NCBI GenBank assembly: GCA_030490835.1
Contig: CM059971.1
Coordinates: forward strand, 992,001-1,056,000
Direction of reading: 5' to 3'
Origin: Annona cherimola
Lineage: Eukaryota > Streptophyta > Magnoliopsida > Magnoliales > Annonaceae
Length of the DNA: 64,000 nucleotides
Shown here: in pieces, positions 10,387-22,200 of the stretch
Numbering within the stretch: the first letter of the stretch is position 1
How the letters are laid out: each line of letters starts with the position of its first letter
Notes under the pieces: generated by a model
Told to the model about the DNA's origin: nothing
Seen by the model: the letters and a program-made list of their open reading frames with translations, nothing else
Databases searched by the model: none
Program-made: the position numbers and the translations under genes

Positions 10387-13300
10387 TTAATGTAATAGAA
10401 GGTACGTGCTGAATTTTGTACCAATCTTCTCCTCCTTTCTTGAAAGCCGCACACAAAACTTGTATGGCATCTCGACAATTATTTCTTTGAGTGTGTTTAT
10501 ATGTTGCAGTCCTTCCGGAAGTGTTTCTAGTTGGTAGCAATGGTGGACTTTCAAGTTTTCAAGGGTCGGCATAGCTCCATCCTCCACAATCCACTCCTTG
10601 AGATAGGGCAATTCTATGAAATTAAGGCGTTCAAGCTGACGAAATCCTTGCTTGGGGCATGGTGAGTTTGCTACCTAGGTATGCAGAATTTGCAAAAGTG
10701 AGAAGATGCAGATTTTTGAGCTTTCCCAGTGTGGGTAGGGGTCGTGCTCCAAGTAGGTTTCAATCAACACGAGCATGGCGAGCTTAGGTGGAAATTCAAG
10801 AGAGATTTGAGGCTGTTCCTGCAATATCCTCACTTCAATTAAAACTATTTCCTCAAGTCGTGAATTGTCATCGAAGGGCTTGAAAGGAGGGAGAATACTT
10901 CTTCCCCTTCCTTGTAGTCGTAACTTCTGGAGGTTGACCATTTGTTGGATAGCATTGATTAACGCTTCACCGAATTCCTCCAATGCCACACCATCCTCGA
11001 ATTCCTCGAAAATCCGCAAGTTTCTAAGCTCAGATAGCTTAATCAAGCTTTTCTCTTCAATCCACTCGCCAGCCGCCAATTCTAATGTATGCAGATGCTG
11101 TAGAAGCTCAAGCTGGGGATGCCCATCAAAGGAGGCCCTGCGGGCAATTAGATGCCTCAGCCAACGCAAACTCCAAATTGATACATGCAATTGTACTAAG
11201 GTCCATCCTAGGTCAAGAGTTTGAAGATTGTAGAGCTCGCCGATGGAGGGAGGAAGACTCTTTATGCCTCTAATTCTCAGATACTTGAGATGGATTAATT
11301 TTCTAAATACGTCCTCACCGATCACTGTGGATACTTCTTTCTTCAAATGCAACACTCTAAGCCATTTTGCACGCCCTAGCCCCTGTAATCCTCCGTAATC
11401 AAAGCACAACAAAGAACGGACTTTGGGCGGGCTGCCAGATTGAGCTAGGCACGCAAGGTTGTAGTCTTTGCCGCTACTGTGATGAATGCCCAAACGACGA
11501 ACATGTGTTAATGCTGAGGTAGAGGTAGAGGCAGAGGCATCCTCATACTGCAGCTGGTTGTCATCAATTTCAAACAAGCCAGCCCTTTTCGCTTCTCTTA
11601 TAGCCAAGTTACGAAGCAAATCGTTAACACGGCAAAAGCTACTGGAATGTATCACCTATGAAGAGAAAACAAGTTTCACGGACAAGTAAATACAAAAGGC
11701 ATTATTCCATAGAGCTGTTATAGATACCAAATATAAAGGCTATGTAGTATAACTTGATATTGGGTCTTTCATGTCTTCTGTGTAGGAAGTGTGAACTTTA
11801 TATTGTTATATTGTTTTATTTGAGGATGTATTGAAAAGTAATACAACTCCCGGATGGATAGCTTTTGGTATAAAAAATTTTCAAATGACAGAAAATAATA
11901 TTATATAATAGGGGTAATAATGAAAATAAAGAAAAAAGTTTAAAAAAATTAACCATAGAAGTGTGATGTAAAAAATAATTGAAAAGTAAAGCAGTTGTCA
12001 AGGAAGATGTGAAAAAATAATTTCACTTTATACAATAAAATAAATACAATAAAATTTTCCTTTTCTATAAAAAAAATATATTAACCTGAAGCATGCTCCT
12101 TTTCACAAGCTCACTTACGCACTGCTCTGCAACATCCTCTTTGCTAATGTCCCCTGTCGCCTGGATGAAACCCTCCGCAATCCACAACCTAGTTAGTTTC
12201 TCCACAGAAATCTCATAGTCTTCTGGAAATATGCCAAGGTACAGGAAGCATGGCTTCAAGTAATCCGGCAGGTCCAAGTAGCTCAACGCCAGTATGTCAT
12301 GCAAGCCAGTTGTCTCGTGAAACAACGACGAGTTCAGATGATGATCCAGCACCTTCTGCCACACATTCTTATCGTCGCTAAGTGCAAACGAAAGGCCTCC
12401 TAGCACCCTGATGGCAAGGGGCAAGCCTCCGCATTGGGCAACCATCTGTTCTGCGATGCCCTTCAGTTCGGGCGGACAAATGGGATTGTCATTCTTCTCC
12501 CGCGGAGGAAAGACAATGTTCAGAAACAGATTCAATCTCTCATCAGGGCGAAGAAGACGCAATTCATGGGGACTGATCGTTCGATCAGCGTACTTCGCCA
12601 CATCCAAATCACGGGTAGTCAACAGGATTCGACTGCCGTCGTTCCCATCTGGAAATGCATTTTTCAGTCGATCCCAAGCTTCTGTAGTCCATATGTCATC
12701 CAAGACGATGAGATATTTACGGTTTTTGAGAAACTCCCGGAGCACCTGCAGCAATACGATCTCTCTCCACTCTGCAGAGTCCTTTCTTTTCAGCCCCATC
12801 ATTTGGCCAACGATTTCCTGCAATACCTCCACAATCCTGTACGTCTGGGAGACACAAACCCAAGCAACGTTGGATCCGAAGTGATCTTTTACGACGCTGT
12901 CGTTGTATAATTTCCTGGCAAGAGCCGTCTTTCCAGCACCGCCCACGCCGACTATGGAAACCACGCAGCGTCGTCGCTCTCCCCTTCGTCAGATCGTCCC
13001 GCAATGCAGAAATTTTCTCATCGAAGCCCACGAATACTTCATCTTCTAAGTGGGAGGTAGCGACGCGATAATGCTCCAATCGCGAAAGGGAAGAGCTTGA
13101 GCCTTCATAACTTGCCCCGCGATCAATTCGTTGGAGGGAGAATTCGGATCTGCGTCTTGATATCTCTTCTATATTCTTTTTGACTGCTTCTACCATGACC
13201 CCGGCCTTATGCAGGTTGAGGAGATCACAGCAGAAGAACAAACACTTGTCGATGAATGTTCTCCTCTTCCGCTGTTCCTCCATCCACACGAAGAAAGTGA

Positions 13301-13535
13301 TAGCGTCGTCCGCATCATAAGCGACGCCCATCACGTCTAGCACAAAGGCCTCGATGATGGCCTCCCCTCTTCTTCTGTTTATGTCTTCATCGTTCAAGCA
13401 ACGGCCGATTCGGCTCAGCTCCCCTTGAATCCATTTGAACTGCCCCCGCACACCCCACAAGAAAACATCTTCGTCATGCAGCTGCTGCCCGATCATGCTA
13501 GCAGTGTAGTCGACGATGGATTTAACAGCCGCCAT
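10387..13535 (-). pseudogene. CC-NB-ARC-LRR (RPP13/RPP8-like) disease-resistance gene, frameshifted
   Basis: Cytoplasmic immune-receptor type. The start chosen is the ATG at 13535-13533 (MAAVKSIVDYT). Exon 1 (13535-12086) encodes the coiled-coil domain with a VMGVAYDADDAITFF motif (EDVID-like). The NB-ARC follows: P-loop GVGGAGKT, kinase-2 YLIVLDDIW, RNBS-B GSRILLTTR, GLPL motif CGGLPLAI, RNBS-D CFLYLGIFPEDYE. A 430-bp intron (12085-11656) separates exon 2 with VNDLLRNLA at the MHD position and about ten LRRs. Breaks: an extra G in a 4-G run before the P-loop (plus-strand CCCC at 12981-12984); a missing base near 10740; an extra C near 10662. The last two cancel each other, but the unshifted frame reads TAG at 10675-10677. 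I infer the breaks from frame-to-family comparison. Sequencing error cannot be excluded, though the CNLs at 30 and 41 kb are intact. Confidence 0.85.
11656..12085 (-). other. Intron of the CNL pseudogene
   Basis: On the minus strand, donor CAG|GTTAATAT and acceptor TTCATAG|GTGATAC join MLQ to VIHSSSFCRVNDLL in frame. The junction lies just before the MHD-region exon, an intron position I regard as plausible for this CNL type. The intron is AT-rich. Confidence 0.75.
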
Positions 13536-13621
13536 GATATGAATGATCTGATGAACTGGATTTACGCAGCTGTGCAGAAAAAAGAAACTTGCTTTTAGGT
13601 TGTCTGCCCTCCCACGGTTGA

Positions 13622-14090
13622 ACCCGGATTTTTTTGAGTTATTCCCAATATACCCAATTTTAATTTCAAACATACTCACTATATTTTTAAAATTCCAAAT
13701 ATACCCACTACGTTTGTACTTAATCCCAAAAATGCACATTCCGTCTAAAATCGTCTGCTAAAATTTTGTAAATACCCAAAATACCCCTATTATAAAATAA
13801 TAAATAATAAAAAGAATAAAAAGAAAATGAAATTAAGGTGCTTAAAATTTGGAATTCATATGTGATTACAACATTAATAATTATAACATTCAATTTTTTA
13901 ATAGTATCCTAAATTTAAGACGCATATTAGTAATTTTACATATTTTCTAACTGCATTAACACATAAAGTGGGCATTTTGGGATTAAATGTAAACGTAGTA
14001 AGTATATTTGAAATTTTGTAAATATTGTAGGTATACTCAAAATTATAGTCAAAGATAATGGGCGTCTTTGAGAATAACCGGATTTTTTTT
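13622..14090. mobile_element. Fold-back MITE in the CNL pseudogene promoter
   Basis: The two ends are long imperfect inverted repeats of about 110-120 bp. The left arm has 'atatacccactacgttt' and 'aatcccaaaaatg'. The right arm, reverse-complemented, has 'atatacttactacgttt' and 'aatcccaaaatg'. The centre is AT-rich and non-coding. The element begins under 90 bp upstream of the CNL start codon, so it probably replaced or displaced the proximal promoter. Relatives occur at 14580-15060, 50811-51270 and 59045-59475. Confidence 0.7.
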
Positions 14091-14094
14091 AAAG

Positions 14095-14365
14095 AGCATC
14101 GGGATCGTTAAAAAGGGTATTTGCGTTATTGTTCGGCTTGTGGGGCACTGACATCGATCGAGTATACGATGGTTACGAAAGCACGAGTCATTTTGGATTA
14201 TGCCGACTTTTCCACTTTCGTCGTTTGTAAGGGACAAGTGGCACAAAGCCGATGGTGGCCGGAGTGATGGGGTCGAAGCAAAATAAATGAGGGAAACCGA
14301 AGTACCGAACTATGGTAAAAAAAATTACAATTTACCTGAAATCAAGCAAATAGGCTACTGATCAA
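14095..14365 (+). repeat. Copy 1 of a repeated sequence that also flanks the intact CNL
   Basis: It contains 'gggtatttgcgttattgttcgg', 'gtggggcactgac', 'gtggccggagtgat', 'gaaccgaa'-like sequence and 'ggctactgatcaatcaagaaaatt'. These words recur in the same order and orientation at about 24540-24745, 27220-27818, 28330-28775 and 39286-39731. The last two lie upstream of the intact CNL copies. It looks like an old gene-flank duplication, not a transposon. No terminal repeats are visible. Confidence 0.55.
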
Positions 14366-14579
14366 TCAAGAAAATTTCGGGTCTGTTTGGCAATACCTAA
14401 AACTCGGGGACGTTTTTTTAGTTGGTAAAAGCTGTCATCATCCATTGTAATCTGACCGAGAAATGTGGCGTGTTGGTAGTAAATGAAGCTGGTCGGAGAA
14501 CAGTGTGAAATGACATATCCGACTAGTGGAAGACCATTGCGATATGACATGTTTTTTAAAACAAGCCCTCCGTTTGAAA
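14366..14579. other. Unassigned intergenic sequence
   Basis: No coding potential, terminal repeats or similarity to other parts of the window were recognised. Confidence 0.4.
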
Positions 14580-15060
14580 AGTTTCGGATATTATCAATTA
14601 ATTTCAGATATATCTACTCTATTTGTCTTTTATTACAAATTTACTTAAGTTTGAAAACTTTCACATATACACTCTAATAGTTTATTAATTTCAAATATAC
14701 CTAGTATAAAAACGTTTAATATTTTTAAAATCCTAAAATAACCGTGATTGATCTGGCATCTATTGTCATTTGTGTCACATCCAGACTATCGAAACTCATT
14801 TTGTCAAGCTTCTCTCTTAAGTAGGATGAGGTTTCATCACATTGTTCAACTTTTGTCATAGATAAATGATTATAATTCTTGAGTAATAAAGGGCATTTTG
14901 GATATTTCTTACGTTGAATAATAGTGATTTTTAATTATACTTAACGGATGAATAAAATTTTACCCATACTTAGTAGGTATATGTAAAAGTTTTTCATACT
15001 TAGTAGGTATATCTATAATTAAGAGCAAACATAATAGGTATATTTGAAATTAACTCATAA
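14580..15060. mobile_element. Fold-back MITE, 'atatacc' family
   Basis: The left arm ('aatttcagatatatctactc', 'atttcaaatatacctagta') matches the reverse complement of the right arm ('aatttcaaatatacctatta', 'agatatacctactaag'). The loop is AT-rich and non-coding. No clear target duplication could be defined. Confidence 0.55.
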
Positions 15061-15182
15061 AAGAATTAAAAAATTGGGCCTATATAGCCTAAAAGGTTGG
15101 CTGTATGGAAACAATTGAACCGAAAAAAGAAGTGGTCTTGAACCAATGAAAAAATAGAGAATAATTAAGGATTACAATGATT

Positions 15183-16042
15183 GCATTTTGGTTCTTTAAC
15201 TATACAATTTGCTTTTTAATGTACGAGTTTTTCATATTTACTTTTTAAACTCCGTAAGCTTGCCTCTACATTTTAGACCCCGTCGTTAATGCACGTCAGT
15301 AAACGAATAAAAAATCGTCAACAATTGCCGTATAATTTTTTAAAATGATAATAAAGTTGCATTGTCTACAAGTTTGAGTCGGTTTAACTAAGCCATGTAA
15401 AAGAGGAATGATTCTATTAGCCCGAACTAAGTAAATGCCCCACTTAGCTCACCTAAAAAAATCTATTTTCAACAACTTTTTTTTTTGTTTTTTTCTTTAC
15501 ACACTTATTTATCTAAGTGTGTTTAGCATATAAATCAAGTTCTATTATTTTTAGATACATTTACATAATTTTTTTGAGATTTTTTAAAAATAAGGGTATT
15601 TTAAATACATATATACACATAAATGTTTAAAAATTTTAAAAAATATATAAATACATTCAAAAATGATAAAACTTGGTTCACATGTTAAATACACTTATAT
15701 AAACAAGTGTATGAAGAAAAACAAAAAAAAAAGTTATTGGAAATAGGTTTTTTTGATGTGGGCTAAGTGGGACATTACTTAGTTCAGACTAACAGGATCA
15801 TTCATCCATATAAAATTGTCTTGACTTCGTATATAAGTGACTCATATGTTTATGAGTCGATTCGATTCAATTATATTATAAGGGTATTTTAGATTTTTCA
15901 CATAAGAATGATAGTTGTTAGTTGGGTGTTTTGGTAGCAAAGACTAAAATACAAAGGGGGCAAACTAAAAAGGTCTAAAAGTAAATACGTGAAACTCGTG
16001 GATTAAAAATTAAATATGCATAGTTAAAAAGATCAAAATGTA
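15183..16042. mobile_element. MITE with ~100-bp terminal inverted repeats, host of a nested MITE
   Basis: The left end reads 'gcattttggttctttaacta', and the right end reverse-complemented reads 'tacattttgatctttttaac'. The inverted match continues through 'acgagtttttcatatttactttt' versus 'acgagtttcacgtatttactttt'. The element is interrupted at 15412-15808 by a different palindromic MITE. Non-coding. Confidence 0.6.
15412..15808. mobile_element. Palindromic MITE nested in another MITE
   Basis: Arms longer than 110 bp form a near-palindrome: 'gaactaagtaaatgccccac' and 'cttagctcacct' on the left match the reverse complement of the right end ('gaactaagtaatgtcccac', 'cttagcccacat'). The inner arm holds 'taagtgtgtttagcatataa' and its reverse partner. 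A second copy lies at 26050-26393. Confidence 0.7.
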
Positions 16043-16267
16043 AAAAATCCATGGAACATATTTTTAGAGTCTAGAAAAGATCGTTTAGAAGTATTTAAAT
16101 GTTCAAATGAGCTGGATAAATAGGAGGTTATATTAGAAAATAAAAATTATATTGAAAATTTGAAAAGTTGTCTTGTAAATGAGAATTTCATTTCATTCAC
16201 TTGCCATTCAAATTTTTTCAATACTAATATGCCCTTATTTACTTTTAAATATTTTTTTTATTAACAT
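16043..16267. other. AT-rich intergenic sequence
   Basis: No gene, terminal repeat or recognised similarity was found. Confidence 0.4.
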
Positions 16268-16480
16268 TTATATAACGTGATAACTGATATTACAGTTAAG
16301 CACATTCACAACATGGGGAGAATTTTTCCTACAACTCTTTTTACTAGGAAAAATTTGTGCGAAATTGATATGACAGTCAAGCACATTCACAATATTCACA
16401 ACCTGAAGAGAATTTTTCCTACAATTCTCTGTACTAGAAAAAATTTGAGTGAAATTTATAGGAGGAATTGTAAAACCTCG
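16268..16480 (+). repeat. Two-copy tandem repeat of about 90 bp
   Basis: The words 'acagttaagcacattcacaa' / 'acagtcaagcacattcacaa', 'gagaatttttcctacaa' and 'gtactagaaaaaatttg' recur in order about 90 bp apart. The unit has diverged between copies. No coding role is evident. Confidence 0.65.
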
Positions 16481-17540
16481 ATAACTCAAGGGGGTTCAAA
16501 CCTCGGCATCGACATCACCCATTCACCCTTACATCGCGCGCGGGTTACCACGAAACCATCGTGGATCGGTCTAATAGGGGAGAGCCAACCTAGGGGAAGT
16601 GCTTCCCCAGTCTCTATCAATGGAAACCTACGATCCGCCGTCCATTTCGGTTTGACGGATGAGATGCAGTTGGACATTTTCGGTAGATGAAAATTTAGCG
16701 GGTGTGCATCGAATACGGTGCTGCTACTTGCGTCCTCCCTCTCTGTCTTCTTTTTTCCTCCATCAGCCGCCATTAGCTAATCCGATGTTGCTTGAATTCA
16801 TGGCTACTAAAGCTGGGCAAAGAAGAGGCACTGCTGACAATGGATTGCTTGATTATTGTTAGAAGATGGAAAAAGGGGTCATTTTTGGGATTTTTGCTGG
16901 GATTGCAGCAGACGTTATCGATCATTTGTTGCCGGTGAGATAGGAGAAAGGCTGGAGATTTAGTGTTGCTGTATTGCCGACTTGACGTGCTGGTGTTGGT
17001 GCCCTTTGCATCGAGCTAGTGTAGGGATGATGGTTGTGCGGCTGGAATTTTCTGATTGCGGCTTAGAGGAGGTACGACAAGTTGGAGAAATCTGCAATTT
17101 ATTGGTTGCTAAGCATGCTACTAGTGCTTGGATGGAATTTCCGCCGGTAATAGGGAAGATGGAGGTTCGGTAGCCATGGCCATCATAAATTTCTGTCGTT
17201 GTTGGATTTATGGACTGGGGCATCTTTACTGTCGGCCTTACCTACGTAATCGGGAGATGCACAACAGCATCTGATCGGTCGGTTCAGATCAGTTGGGAGT
17301 TTATTGTAAGGGCCAGATCTGAAATGTAAGGGGCCGCCGGATTTTAGAGATAAAACACCGCCGCCAGTGCTAGATTTGAGTAAGGACGGTCGGAAATTTT
17401 CTGTAACAGCAAAATACACTGACTCTTTGAACAAATGGAAGAAAAATTGCTGGCCGTAGAAGATGGGTTCACGCAGCCATGGAGGACATCGGGAGAGGAA
17501 AGATGGTGGAGCACTGGAGCTCAATACTCTGGAGACGCAC
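16481..17540. other. GC-richer island, no assigned gene
   Basis: This is clearly GC-richer than its flanks. Its left edge carries 'gggttcaaacctc', similar to an RNA polymerase III B box, and 'ggggaagtgcttcccc', which recurs near 21745 as 'ggaagtgcttcccc'. That would fit a tRNA-derived SINE or an old gene fragment. Short frames exist on both strands, but none matches a family I recognise. Confidence 0.35.
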
Positions 17541-17767
17541 TGTTTTGGTGCACATGCGGGCCATTTCGTAAAATGAACTATTCAAATAATTTTGCAATTC
17601 TACCCCAATTATTTTACAATCCCCAATTTATTTAACTAAAGTTTTATGAGAAAATTGTGTTTTTCATAAAAATACACAAAAAGCACTTTATTAAATGCAA
17701 TTTTCATAATTTTTGTGTGAAAAAATAGAAATACATACGAAAGTTTATATACATACAAAAGTTTCCA

Positions 17768-19135
17768 AAAATGAATATTTTTTTTTTAAAAAATATATAC
17801 ATGTCCCTGCGGGCGTCCAAAAATAAATATTTTTCTAAAATATTCCACGGGCCTCCAAAAATGAATATTTTATTTTTAAAAATATATATGAGTCCTGCGG
17901 GTGTCCAAAAAATGAATATTTTGTTTTCTAAAAATATATATGTGTCCCGCGGGCTTCCAAAAATAAATTTTTTATTTTTCTAAAATATATATGGGTCCCG
18001 TGGGGATCCAAAAATTGAATATTTTATTTTTCTAAAATATATACGTGTTCCGCGGGAGTCTAAAAATAAATATTTTATTTTCTAAAAATATATCTGCGTC
18101 CCACGGGCCTCTTTTATTTTCTAAAATATATATATGTGTCCCACGGGCGTTCAAAAATGAATATTTTTTCTAAAATATATATATGTGTCCCGAGGGTGTT
18201 CAAAAATGAATATTTTATTTTCTAGAATATATATGTGTGTCCCACGGGCGTTCAAAAATGAATATTTTTTTCTAAAATATATATGTGTCCCACAGGAGTT
18301 CAACAATAAATATTTTATTTTCTAAAATATATATATGTATCCCACGGGTGTCCAAAAATGAATATTTTATTTTCTAAAAATATATATCTGTCCAACGAGC
18401 ATTCCAAACAATGAATATTTTATTTTTAAAAATATATATGTCCCACGGGCATTCAAAAATGAATATTTTATTTTCTAAAATATATATGTGTCCTACGGGA
18501 GTTCAAAAATGAATATTTTTTTCTAAAATATATATATGTGTCCCGCGGGCCTCCAAAAATGAATATTTTATTTTCTAAAAATATATATCTCTCCAACGAG
18601 CGTCCAAACAATGAATATTTTATTTTCTAAAAATATATATGTCCCACGGGCGTTCAAAAATTAATATTTTATTTTCTAAAATATATATGTGTCCCACGAG
18701 TGTTCAAAAATGAATATTTTATTTTTTAAAAATATATATCTGTCCAGCGATCATCCAAACAATGAATATTTTGTTTTCTGAAAAAATATATATGTCCCAC
18801 AGGCGTTCAAAAATGAATATTTTATTTTCTAAAATATATATGTGTCCCACGGGGTTCAAAAATGAATATTTTTTCTAAAATATATATATGTGTCCCGTGG
18901 GCCTTCAAAAATGAATATTTTGTTTATTAAAATATATAGATGTGTCCCGCGAGCCTCCAAAAATGAATATTTTATTTTCTAAAAATATATTTCTATCCCA
19001 CGGGCGTCCTAAAAATGAGTATTTTATTTTCTGAAAATATATATGTCCCACGGGCGTTCATAAATGATTCATTTTATTTTCTAAAATAAATCCGCGGGGA
19101 TTTAAAAATGAATATTTTATTTCTAAAATAAATCC
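17768..19135 (+). repeat. Minisatellite, ~50-bp unit, about 26 copies
   Basis: Each unit reads TGAATATTTTATTTTCTAAA, then an ATATATATGTG stretch, then GTCCCACGGGCGTTCAAAAA, with variants in the CCCACGGG block (CCCGCGGG, CCAACGAG, CCTACGGG). Unit starts are spaced 49-52 bp. Copies vary by several bases, so the array is not freshly amplified. Alternating AT-only and GC-rich blocks make it unusual in composition. Confidence 0.92.
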
Positions 19136-19750
19136 GGAGACTGAAAAAAATTCTATTTTCTAAAAATATTTTGTTTTTTATAGAAAATTTACAGGAGATA
19201 TAACACAAGGGTATATTTTTAGAGGTGTTATATAACATAAAATTTTGTATAAATTTTATATTCAACGTAAATTTTAATTAAATTATTAGTCCACATTAAG
19301 TTCATTTGGAGTAAATAAATTTGTATTTCTTGTTTAATTTAATTAATAATGGTAACAAAAAATTACCATTATTATATTTTTTAATATAAATTGTAATAAT
19401 ATTATTATATAATTTTAATAATTTTTATTATAAAATTTCTATTAAATGTAGTTATTTACTAAATTGATTATTTAACCAATCCCAAAAAGAAACATATATT
19501 TATATATTAAATATAAATTACAGTTATATATAATTTATTATTAATTTTAGTTTTATAGCGTCATATATAATAATTTTTACAATTTTATATATTTATGTAA
19601 ATTTTGATTTTATTTAATTTAAATTATTTAATATTTTAATTATTATTTATTTAGTTTTAAAATTATTTAAATGTTTCCATAGTTATGAAATGAATTATTA
19701 ATTATATATCTTGTGCAAAATACACAAATTAGGTAAAATATTTATAAAAT
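19136..19750. other. Very AT-rich spacer between two minisatellites
   Basis: Almost only A and T, with long ATTAT/TTAAT words. No gene or terminal repeat was recognised. It may behave as a matrix-attachment-like or easily unwound segment, but nothing here proves it. Confidence 0.4.
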
Positions 19751-21358
19751 TTCAAAAATTAGATGCGGCTAGATGCGGTTAGATGCTATTAGATGCGGTT
19801 AGATGCTGTTAGATGCCGTTAGATGCGATTAGACGTTGTTAGATTAAGTTAGATTTCATTAAATCATATTATATGGGTTTCAAATTCCGTAATTAAGGTC
19901 TAAATGACGTTATAAGGGGCCTAGGATCATATTACAGGTGTTAAATTATGATTAATTTATTAATTTCAAAATTTAGATGCAGTTAGATGCTGTTAGATGC
20001 TGTTAGATGCTGTTAGATGCCGTTAGATGCGATTAGACGCCGTTAGATTAAGTTAGATATCATTAAATCATATTATATGAGTTTCAAATTTCGTAGTTAA
20101 GGTCTAAATGATGTTATAAGGGGCCTAGGATCATATTATAGATGTTAAATTATGATTAATTTATTAATTTCAAAAATTAGATGCGATTAGATGCTGTTAG
20201 ATGTCGTTAGATGCTGTTAGATGTTGTTAGATGCCGTTAGATGCGATTAGACACTGTTAGATTAAGTTGGATTCATTAAATCATATTACATGGGTTTCAA
20301 ATTCCGTAATTAAGGTCTAAATGACGTTATAAGGGGTTTAGGATCATATTACAGGTGTTAAATTAAGATTAACTTATTAATTTTAAAAATTAGATGCGGT
20401 TAGATGCTGTTAGATGTCGTTAGATGCTGTTAGATGCTGTTAGATGTGATTAAACGCTGTTAGATTAAGTTAGATTTCATTAAATCATATTATATGGGTT
20501 TCAAATTCCGTAATTAAGGTCTAAATGAGGTTATAAGGGGCCTAGGATCATATTACAGGTGTTAAATTATGATTAACTTATTAATTTTAAAAATTAGATG
20601 CGGTTAGATGCAGTTGGATGCTGTTAGATGCTGTTAGATGTTGTTAGATGCCGTTAGATGCTATTAGATGTTGTTAGATGCAGTTAGATACGATTAGATG
20701 CTGTTAGATTAAGTTGGATTTCATTATATCATATTATATGGGTTTCAAATTTCGTAATTAAGGTCTAAATGACATTATAAGGAGCCTAGGATCATATTAC
20801 AGATGTTAAATTAGGATTAACTTATTAATTTCAAAAATTAGATGCGGTTAGATGCTGTTAGATACGGTTAGATGCTGTTAGATGCGATTAGACGCTATTA
20901 GATTAAGTTAGATTGCATTAAATTATATTATATGGGTTTTAAATTCCGTAGTTAAGGTCTAAATGACATTATAAGGGGCCTAGGATCATATTACAGGTGT
21001 TAAATTAAGATTAACTTATTAATTTAAAAAATTAGATGCGGTTAGATGCGGTTAGATGCTGTTAGATTCTGTTAGATGCTGTTAGATTCCGTTAGATACT
21101 GTTAGATGCCGTTAGATGCGATTAGACGCTGTTAGATTATGGTGATTTTATTAAATCATATCATATGGGTTTCAAATTCTGTAATTAAGGTCTAAATAAC
21201 GTTATAAGGGGCCTAGGATCATATTACAGGTGTTAAATTAGGATTAACTTATTAATTTCAAAAATTAGATGCGGTTAGATGCTGTTAGATACAGTTAGAT
21301 GCGGTTAGATGCTGTTAGATGTCGTTAGATGCTGTTAGATGCCGTTAGATCCGATTAT
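19751..21358 (+). repeat. Two-level minisatellite: 10-bp TTAGATGCNG units within ~200-245-bp repeats
   Basis: Runs of 5-12 units of a 10-bp motif (gttagatgct, gttagatgcc, gttagatgcg) alternate with a conserved spacer of about 110 bp. The spacer starts 'ttagattaagttagattt' and contains 'atatgggtttcaaattccg', 'ttaaggtctaaatgacgtt', 'ggggcctaggatcatattac' and 'ggtgttaaattatgattaac'. Seven spacers are visible, starting near 19840, 20045, 20255, 20460, 20706, 20899 and 21131. The spacer is better conserved than the number of inner units. Confidence 0.92.
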
Positions 21359-22040
21359 ATTCAGAAAATAAAAAAATATTAATAAATTTTCAAAAATTTG
21401 AGAAAAATAAAAGAAGTTGTTATTTTTGAGAGTACCTTAATTACATTAACTTTAAAAAATATAAAATAACTCCTAATAAAAATTATATTTTCCAACTTTA
21501 CCAACTATAATGAAATCTTTATAAAAAATAATTTTTTGTACACAAATATTTTTAGAAATTGTCAAATAATGAAAAATTATGTCTACATACATTTTAATAC
21601 TTGATCTAGCAAATGAATGGAATAGATTGAGATTTTGTATATATATATATAATACAAATTTTATCAAAAAACCAAACATACTCACGTTTTTAAACAAATA
21701 TACTCTCGCTGTAAAATTACCACAATGCCCAGCTTCCTTTTTTTTCCTTGGAAGTGCTTCCCCTGGGTTGGGACTCCTAATAGGGAGGCCTGTCAATTCA
21801 TATGGCCCAATGAAAACTTACCTCTTAAAAGAAATCACGATGGCAACGTTATCCAATGGTACCAGTTTCCCAACCAAAAGGAAAAAATAAATTTAAAAAA
21901 GAAGAAGAAGAAGATGACGTTGCACATCGGAGGAGAATATGAAATATATTGTACTGAATTAAACGCTAGCATGTTGTTATTATTATTATTATTATTCTGA
22001 TTATTATTATTATTTAGAGTATGTTTATTTAACAATAAAA
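21359..22040. other. AT-rich sequence with a TTA microsatellite
   Basis: No gene was recognised. Near 21745 it repeats a 'gaagtgcttcccc' word also found at 16593. A (TTA)n run lies at about 21975-22013. Confidence 0.5.
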
Positions 22041-22200
22041 TTTTTCATTTTTCACGACATTCTATTTTTTAATTATTTCTTCACATATTTTGATATAATT
22101 ATCTTATTTTTCAATTATTTCTATATAACTAATTATATACCCTTAGTAAATAATTTTATACCTAAAATTTTTCATCCAAAAATTTATTACTTTACAAATA
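22041..22200. repeat. Dispersed repeat, 'tttttcatttttc' family
   Basis: It shares 'ttttaattatttcttcacat', 'cttatttttcaattatttct' and 'tttttcat' words with segments at 25520-25745, 51440-51715 and 52190-52400. The copy at 51440-51715 has inverted ends around 'gtgtttg', so the family is probably a MITE. This copy lacks clear ends. Confidence 0.5.

Noticed and set aside
16486..16773. 95-codon minus-strand frame starting MAADGGKKKTERED
   Set aside because: No family match, and it overlaps a B-box-like repeat edge. I cannot separate it from chance in a GC-rich island.
17768..21358. CRISPR-like or integron-like arrays
   Set aside because: The genome is a plant's. Units are contiguous or slip-like minisatellites without unique spacers and without associated genes.
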